From assembly GCA_030066905.1 (NCBI GenBank), contig JASJAR010000011.1, forward strand, positions 46,480 through 110,479: a stretch of 64,000 nucleotides of DNA, written 5' to 3'. Source of the stretch: Paracoccaceae bacterium (lineage in GTDB: Bacteria; Pseudomonadota; Alphaproteobacteria; Rhodobacterales; Rhodobacteraceae). Shown here in pieces: positions 60,845 to 64,000 of the stretch. Under the pieces are notes generated by a model that searched no databases, had not been told where the DNA came from, and saw only the letters and a list, made by a program, of their open reading frames with translations. The translations under genes and the position numbers were made by a program. Every line of letters begins with the position of its first letter. The first letter of the stretch is position 1.

Positions 60845-62839
60845 ATGGCCGCGAAGGACACCAACGAAGACCGCAAGGCCGACGATCAGGACGGCGATGT
60901 GATGCTCGACATGAGCCAGGCGGCGGTCAAGAAGATGATCGCCGAGGCCCGCGAGAAAGGCTACATCACCTACGATCAATTGAACGACGTCCTGCCCCCC
61001 GACCAGGTCTCGTCGGAACAGATCGAAGACGTGATGTCGATGCTCTCGGAAATGGGCATCAACGTCATCGAGGACGAGGAGGCCGACGACGACGAGGGCA
61101 GCGAGAAGAAGGGCGGCGAGGTTGTGGAGACCTCGACCTCCCGCGAGGTCGCCGTCGCCCAGACCGAGACGGAGAAGCTCGACCGCACCGACGATCCCGT
61201 CCGGATGTACCTGCGGGAAATGGGCTCGGTGGAACTTCTTTCCCGCGAGGGCGAGATCGCCATCGCCAAGCGCATCGAAGCGGGCCGGAACACGATGATT
61301 GCGGGGCTCTGCGAGAGCCCGCTCACATTCCAGGCGATCACCATCTGGCGCGACGAACTCCTGAGCGAAGACATTCTGTTGCGCGACGTCATCGACCTCG
61401 AGGCGACCTTCGGCCGCTCGATGGGGGAAGACGGCGAGGAGGACGAGCCGGTCGTCGATACTTCGGGTGCTGCCGAGACCAAGGCCGAGAAGGCGGACGA
61501 GCCCGAACTCGATGCCGATGGCAACCCGATTGCCAAGGAAGAGGACGACGACGACGACGATCAGGCCAATATGAGCCTCGCGGCCATGGAGGCCGCTCTG
61601 AAGCCGCGCGTTCTCGAAACCCTCGACCGGGTGGCCAACGATTACGCCAAGCTCGCCGAGATGCAGGACATGCGGATGTCGGCGACCCTGAACGAGGACG
61701 ACAGTTTCTCGGCGAAGGAGGAAAGCACCTATCAGGCGCTGCGCTCGGAGATCGTGGAACTGGTGAATGAGCTTCACCTCCACAACAACCGGATCGAGGC
61801 GCTGATCGACCAGCTTTACGGCATCAACCGCCGGATCATGTCGATCGACAGTTCGATGGTGAAGCTCGCCGACCAGGCGCGGATCAACCGGCGCGAATTC
61901 GTCGAGGAATACCGCGGCTATGAGCTCGACCCGACCTGGCTCGACCGGATGTCGGAAAAGTCGGGGCGCGGCTGGCAGGCGTTCATCGAGCGCTCGACGG
62001 GCAAGGTGGAAGACCTGCGTTCGGAGATGGCGCAGGTGGGACAATATGTCGGCGTCGACATCGGCGAATTCCGCCGGATCGTGGCGCAGGTGCAAAAGGG
62101 CGAAAAGGAAGCGCGGCAGGCGAAGAAGGAAATGGTCGAGGCCAACCTCCGGCTCGTGATCTCCATTGCCAAGAAATACACCAACCGGGGCCTGCAATTC
62201 CTCGACCTCATTCAGGAAGGCAATATCGGCCTGATGAAGGCGGTCGATAAGTTCGAATACCGCCGGGGCTACAAGTTTTCGACCTACGCGACCTGGTGGA
62301 TCCGCCAGGCCATCACCCGGTCGATTGCCGACCAGGCGCGCACGATCCGGATTCCGGTGCATATGATCGAGACGATCAATAAGCTCGTGCGCACGGGTCG
62401 CCAGATGCTGCATGAAATCGGCCGCGAGCCGACACCTGAGGAACTGGCCGAGAAGCTGCAGATGCCGCTTGAGAAGGTTCGCAAGGTGATGAAGATCGCC
62501 AAGGAGCCGATCTCGCTCGAAACCCCCATCGGCGACGAGGAAGACAGCCAGCTCGGCGACTTCATCGAGGACAAGAACGCGGTTCTGCCGCTGGATTCGG
62601 CCATTCAGGAGAACCTCAAGGAGACGACGACCCGGGTGCTGGCCTCCCTGACGCCGCGGGAAGAGCGGGTCTTGCGGATGCGCTTCGGGATCGGGATGAA
62701 CACCGACCATACGCTCGAGGAAGTGGGCCAGCAGTTTTCCGTGACGCGGGAGCGGATCCGGCAGATCGAGGCGAAGGCGCTCAGGAAGCTGAAGCATCCG
62801 TCGCGGAGCAGGAAGTTGCGGAGCTTCTTGGATCAGTGA
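60845..62839 (+). CDS. rpoD: housekeeping sigma factor RpoD
   Basis: This 664-residue primary sigma-70 factor has region 1.1 (N-terminal acidic), 1.2 ([22 protein letters not shown]), a long acidic non-conserved region with aspartate runs, region 2 ([37 protein letters not shown]), region 3 and region 4 ([37 protein letters not shown]). The start at 60845 follows GAGGAGGG. The C-terminal [14 protein letters not shown] is standard, so the foreign gene downstream has not changed it. Confidence 0.98.
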   Translation: MAAKDTNEDRKADDQDGDVMLDMSQAAVKKMIAEAREKGYITYDQLNDVLPPDQVSSEQIEDVMSMLSEMGINVIEDEEADDDEGSEKKGGEVVETSTSREVAVAQTETEKLDRTDDPVRMYLREMGSVELLSREGEIAIAKRIEAGRNTMIAGLCESPLTFQAITIWRDELLSEDILLRDVIDLEATFGRSMGEDGEEDEPVVDTSGAAETKAEKADEPELDADGNPIAKEEDDDDDDQANMSLAAMEAALKPRVLETLDRVANDYAKLAEMQDMRMSATLNEDDSFSAKEESTYQALRSEIVELVNELHLHNNRIEALIDQLYGINRRIMSIDSSMVKLADQARINRREFVEEYRGYELDPTWLDRMSEKSGRGWQAFIERSTGKVEDLRSEMAQVGQYVGVDIGEFRRIVAQVQKGEKEARQAKKEMVEANLRLVISIAKKYTNRGLQFLDLIQEGNIGLMKAVDKFEYRRGYKFSTYATWWIRQAITRSIADQARTIRIPVHMIETINKLVRTGRQMLHEIGREPTPEELAEKLQMPLEKVRKVMKIAKEPISLETPIGDEEDSQLGDFIEDKNAVLPLDSAIQENLKETTTRVLASLTPREERVLRMRFGIGMNTDHTLEEVGQQFSVTRERIRQIEAKALRKLKHPSRSRKLRSFLDQ

Positions 62840-62862
62840 ATTAGTGGGACATTTAGAAAGAA

Positions 62863-63561
62863 TTGAGCACTAGGTTCGTCTATTTCGACGAGGTCAAACC
62901 AAATCCAAAGTCATTCCCAGACTATTTGATCGCGGGCTTTTCGGTCGATCAGGTTGGGTTGTGCAGATTGGCCGAGCAATTTCGGGAAATAGTCTCTCGG
63001 CGTTTCGCTGAACTTGGGGTGCCAGAAGGTACCGAAGTCCATGCGCAGCACATTTACCATGCGAAAGGCGACTTCAAAGGAAAGAATATCGAAGCCAGAC
63101 TAGGGCTTTTGGCTGATATTCTTTCACTTCTAGCGCCCGAAGAAATCCGCCTTATTCAAGTAAGAATAATTGTGGACCGGCTCTACAATCACGAATCTGC
63201 GCTTGAGCATGCGTTCATGCACTTTTGCGAGCGATCGCATAACACGTTGGGTGGTGCAAAAGTCGGCATGATGATTGGCGACTTGGACCGGGCCACGAGA
63301 AATAGTCTCTGGAAATCGTTCTCTGATTACAGAAAGAAAGGTACGCCTTGGGCATTTGGCCGTGAACTCCCGAAATTCATAGATAGTGTTCATTTTGTTG
63401 ACTCGCGAGTTTGCGAGATGGTGCAAGTTGCAGATGTGTTTGCATTCAAATGTTCGGATGGAGAGCACAGGGCTGGATGGCCGGCAGAGAAGTTTAGGGA
63501 ACTAACCAAGGACATCGATCTATTCCCAAAGTCGTACAAGACATGGCCCCCCAATAGGTAA
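62863..63561 (+). CDS. DUF3800 family protein, low-G+C insert after rpoD
   Basis: The protein has 232 residues and starts at TTG 62863 with a weak AGAAAG upstream. It begins FVYFDEVKPNPKSFPDYLIAGF, has a middle region with RIIVDRLYNHESALEHAFMHFCERS and ends near VQVADVFAFKCSDG, which fits DUF3800: an acidic N-terminal motif and a late aspartate in a helix (ADVFA). The base composition is far lower in G+C than all neighbours, and it starts 23 bp after rpoD with no terminator between. This indicates recent horizontal gain. The DUF3800 function is unproven; members occur near mobile elements and defence genes. Confidence 0.82.
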   Translation: MSTRFVYFDEVKPNPKSFPDYLIAGFSVDQVGLCRLAEQFREIVSRRFAELGVPEGTEVHAQHIYHAKGDFKGKNIEARLGLLADILSLLAPEEIRLIQVRIIVDRLYNHESALEHAFMHFCERSHNTLGGAKVGMMIGDLDRATRNSLWKSFSDYRKKGTPWAFGRELPKFIDSVHFVDSRVCEMVQVADVFAFKCSDGEHRAGWPAEKFRELTKDIDLFPKSYKTWPPNR

Positions 63562-63613
63562 CCGCTTGTGGCTCAGGCGACTGGCCCGGAAGCAAGCCTA
63601 AGGCGCCGGGCCA

Positions 63614-63654
63614 CCGCCGTCCCGCCCCACCGGGGCGGCGGTTTCGGACGGCGG
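63614..63654. other. strong hairpin downstream of the DUF3800 gene
   Basis: An outer stem CCGCCGTCC / GGACGGCGG encloses an inner stem CGCCCC-ACC-GGGGCG with an 8-nt bulge. No U-run follows, so it is not a standard terminator. It lies in the 372-bp gap 63562-63933, where the only other features are a 12-bp direct repeat (AAGGCGCCGGGC at 63600 and 63784) and copy 11. Confidence 0.5.
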
Positions 63655-63837
63655 GGCTTCCCGATTGAGCGCCGGGCTACCTTTGCGGGGATAAAACGTG
63701 TCGTTTGAAGGTTTCTGCGCCACCCCGGCAGGATTGCAGCGGCCCTTGGTTTGTCTTGTGGTTTCGTGCCCGGACTGAAGCCGAAGGCGCCGGGCGAGCG
63801 CCTGTCCGTGCAACGCGCATCGCGGTCCTCTCACCCT

Positions 63838-63908
63838 CCCGTCCCGGACTTGATCCGGGACCTAATTGCAAGCCTGCTCGAGAGGCCCCGGATCAGGTCC
63901 GGGGCGCG
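63838..63908 (+). repeat. dispersed palindromic element, copy 11
   Basis: The arms GTCCCGGACTTGATCCGGGAC and CCCCGGATCAGGTCCGGGG are present. It is in the convergent gap before the right-edge gene. Confidence 0.85.
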
Positions 63909-63933
63909 GCGGCTCTAGAATGCCGGGAGTGCT

Positions 63934-64000
63934 TCATTCCATCCGCTCCCGCAGCCACTCGGCCAGATCGCCGTCTTCCACCACGCCTTGCGCGCAGCGG
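63934..64000 (-). CDS. C-terminal end of a minus-strand gene (cut by window edge)
   Basis: The last 21 codons read CAQGVVEDGDLAEWLRER followed by Met-Glu and a TGA stop at 63934-63936. This looks like ordinary protein-coding sequence with the local codon bias. It is too short to assign a family. It is convergent with the DUF3800 gene. Confidence 0.5.
   Translation of the reverse strand, partial: RCAQGVVEDGDLAEWLRERME

Noticed and set aside
58769..62797. 1342-codon open frame on the minus strand across dnaG and rpoD
   Set aside because: It is entirely antisense to two essential genes with clear family motifs. Long antisense frames arise from G+C-rich codon use. The translation shows no domain pattern.
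63598..63834. 78-residue minus-strand frame after the DUF3800 gene
   Set aside because: It is low-complexity, proline/arginine-rich, overlaps a strong hairpin and has no ribosome site.

Overview
The window is a G+C-rich (roughly two-thirds) chromosomal segment whose gene content points to a marine or freshwater member of the Rhodobacterales (Alphaproteobacteria). The main evidence is the phaZ/phaC-phaP-phaR polyhydroxyalkanoate locus in its usual Rhodobacter/Paracoccus order, a pleD-DUF3572 pair, secG next to pyrG, dnaG next to rpoD, soxBDAG sarcosine oxidase, a gamma-glutamyl-amine type glutamine synthetase cluster with a polar amino acid ABC transporter, and several families of short intergenic palindromes typical of this group. 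The species cannot be named from the sequence. No prophage, insertion sequence or CRISPR array is visible.

Layout. 0-5.4 kb: the end of a TPR protein, tRNA-Leu(UAA), a two-domain methyltransferase coupled to a P-loop kinase-like protein, a DUF2799 lipoprotein, a YdeI-family protein and a secreted DUF3179 protein. 5.5-11.8 kb: metG, an aldo/keto reductase, an XRE regulator divergent from a fatty acid desaturase, a Nudix hydrolase and a DUF983 protein. 11.9-15.7 kb: an EF-hand protein, an ECF sigma factor with a membrane partner and a periplasmic sensor, and a PleD-like diguanylate cyclase with a degenerate first receiver domain. 15.7-21.6 kb: a catabolic-looking cluster with two SnoaL-like proteins, an SDR dehydrogenase, a LacI regulator, a MetE-C-like zinc enzyme and an alpha/beta hydrolase. 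A perfect inverted repeat stands in front of the SDR. 22.0-26.5 kb: the PHA granule genes, with a near-ideal PhaR operator inside the phaP promoter. 26.5-39.7 kb: amine and amino acid metabolism (class III aminotransferase, LysR regulator, DegT aminotransferase, PuuB/PuuA/PuuD-like enzymes, a complete polar amino acid ABC transporter, and a PhnD-like plus TerB-like pair). 39.7-46.5 kb: a three-copy 23-bp tandem repeat, a 58-residue small protein, pyrG, secG, a CNBD protein, hom, a small lipoprotein and a TetR regulator with its own operator. 46.7-51.5 kb: a Tad-like locus with two paralogous TadG/von Willebrand factor A proteins and two TadE-like pseudopilin-type proteins. 51.8-62.8 kb: glutamate-type dehydrogenase, soxBDAG, dnaG and rpoD. 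62.86-63.56 kb: a clearly lower-G+C DUF3800 gene inserted directly after rpoD. The right edge cuts a minus-strand gene.

How the genes work together. The metabolic theme is use of nitrogenous osmolytes and amines: transporter plus gamma-glutamylation pathway, glutamate dehydrogenase and sarcosine oxidase. Carbon is stored as PHA. Sigma factors, a c-di-GMP enzyme and surface pilus-type proteins make up the regulatory and envelope part. Nearly every convergent gene gap longer than about 60 bp carries one of two dispersed palindromic element families, which suggests that they act as bidirectional 3'-end signals.
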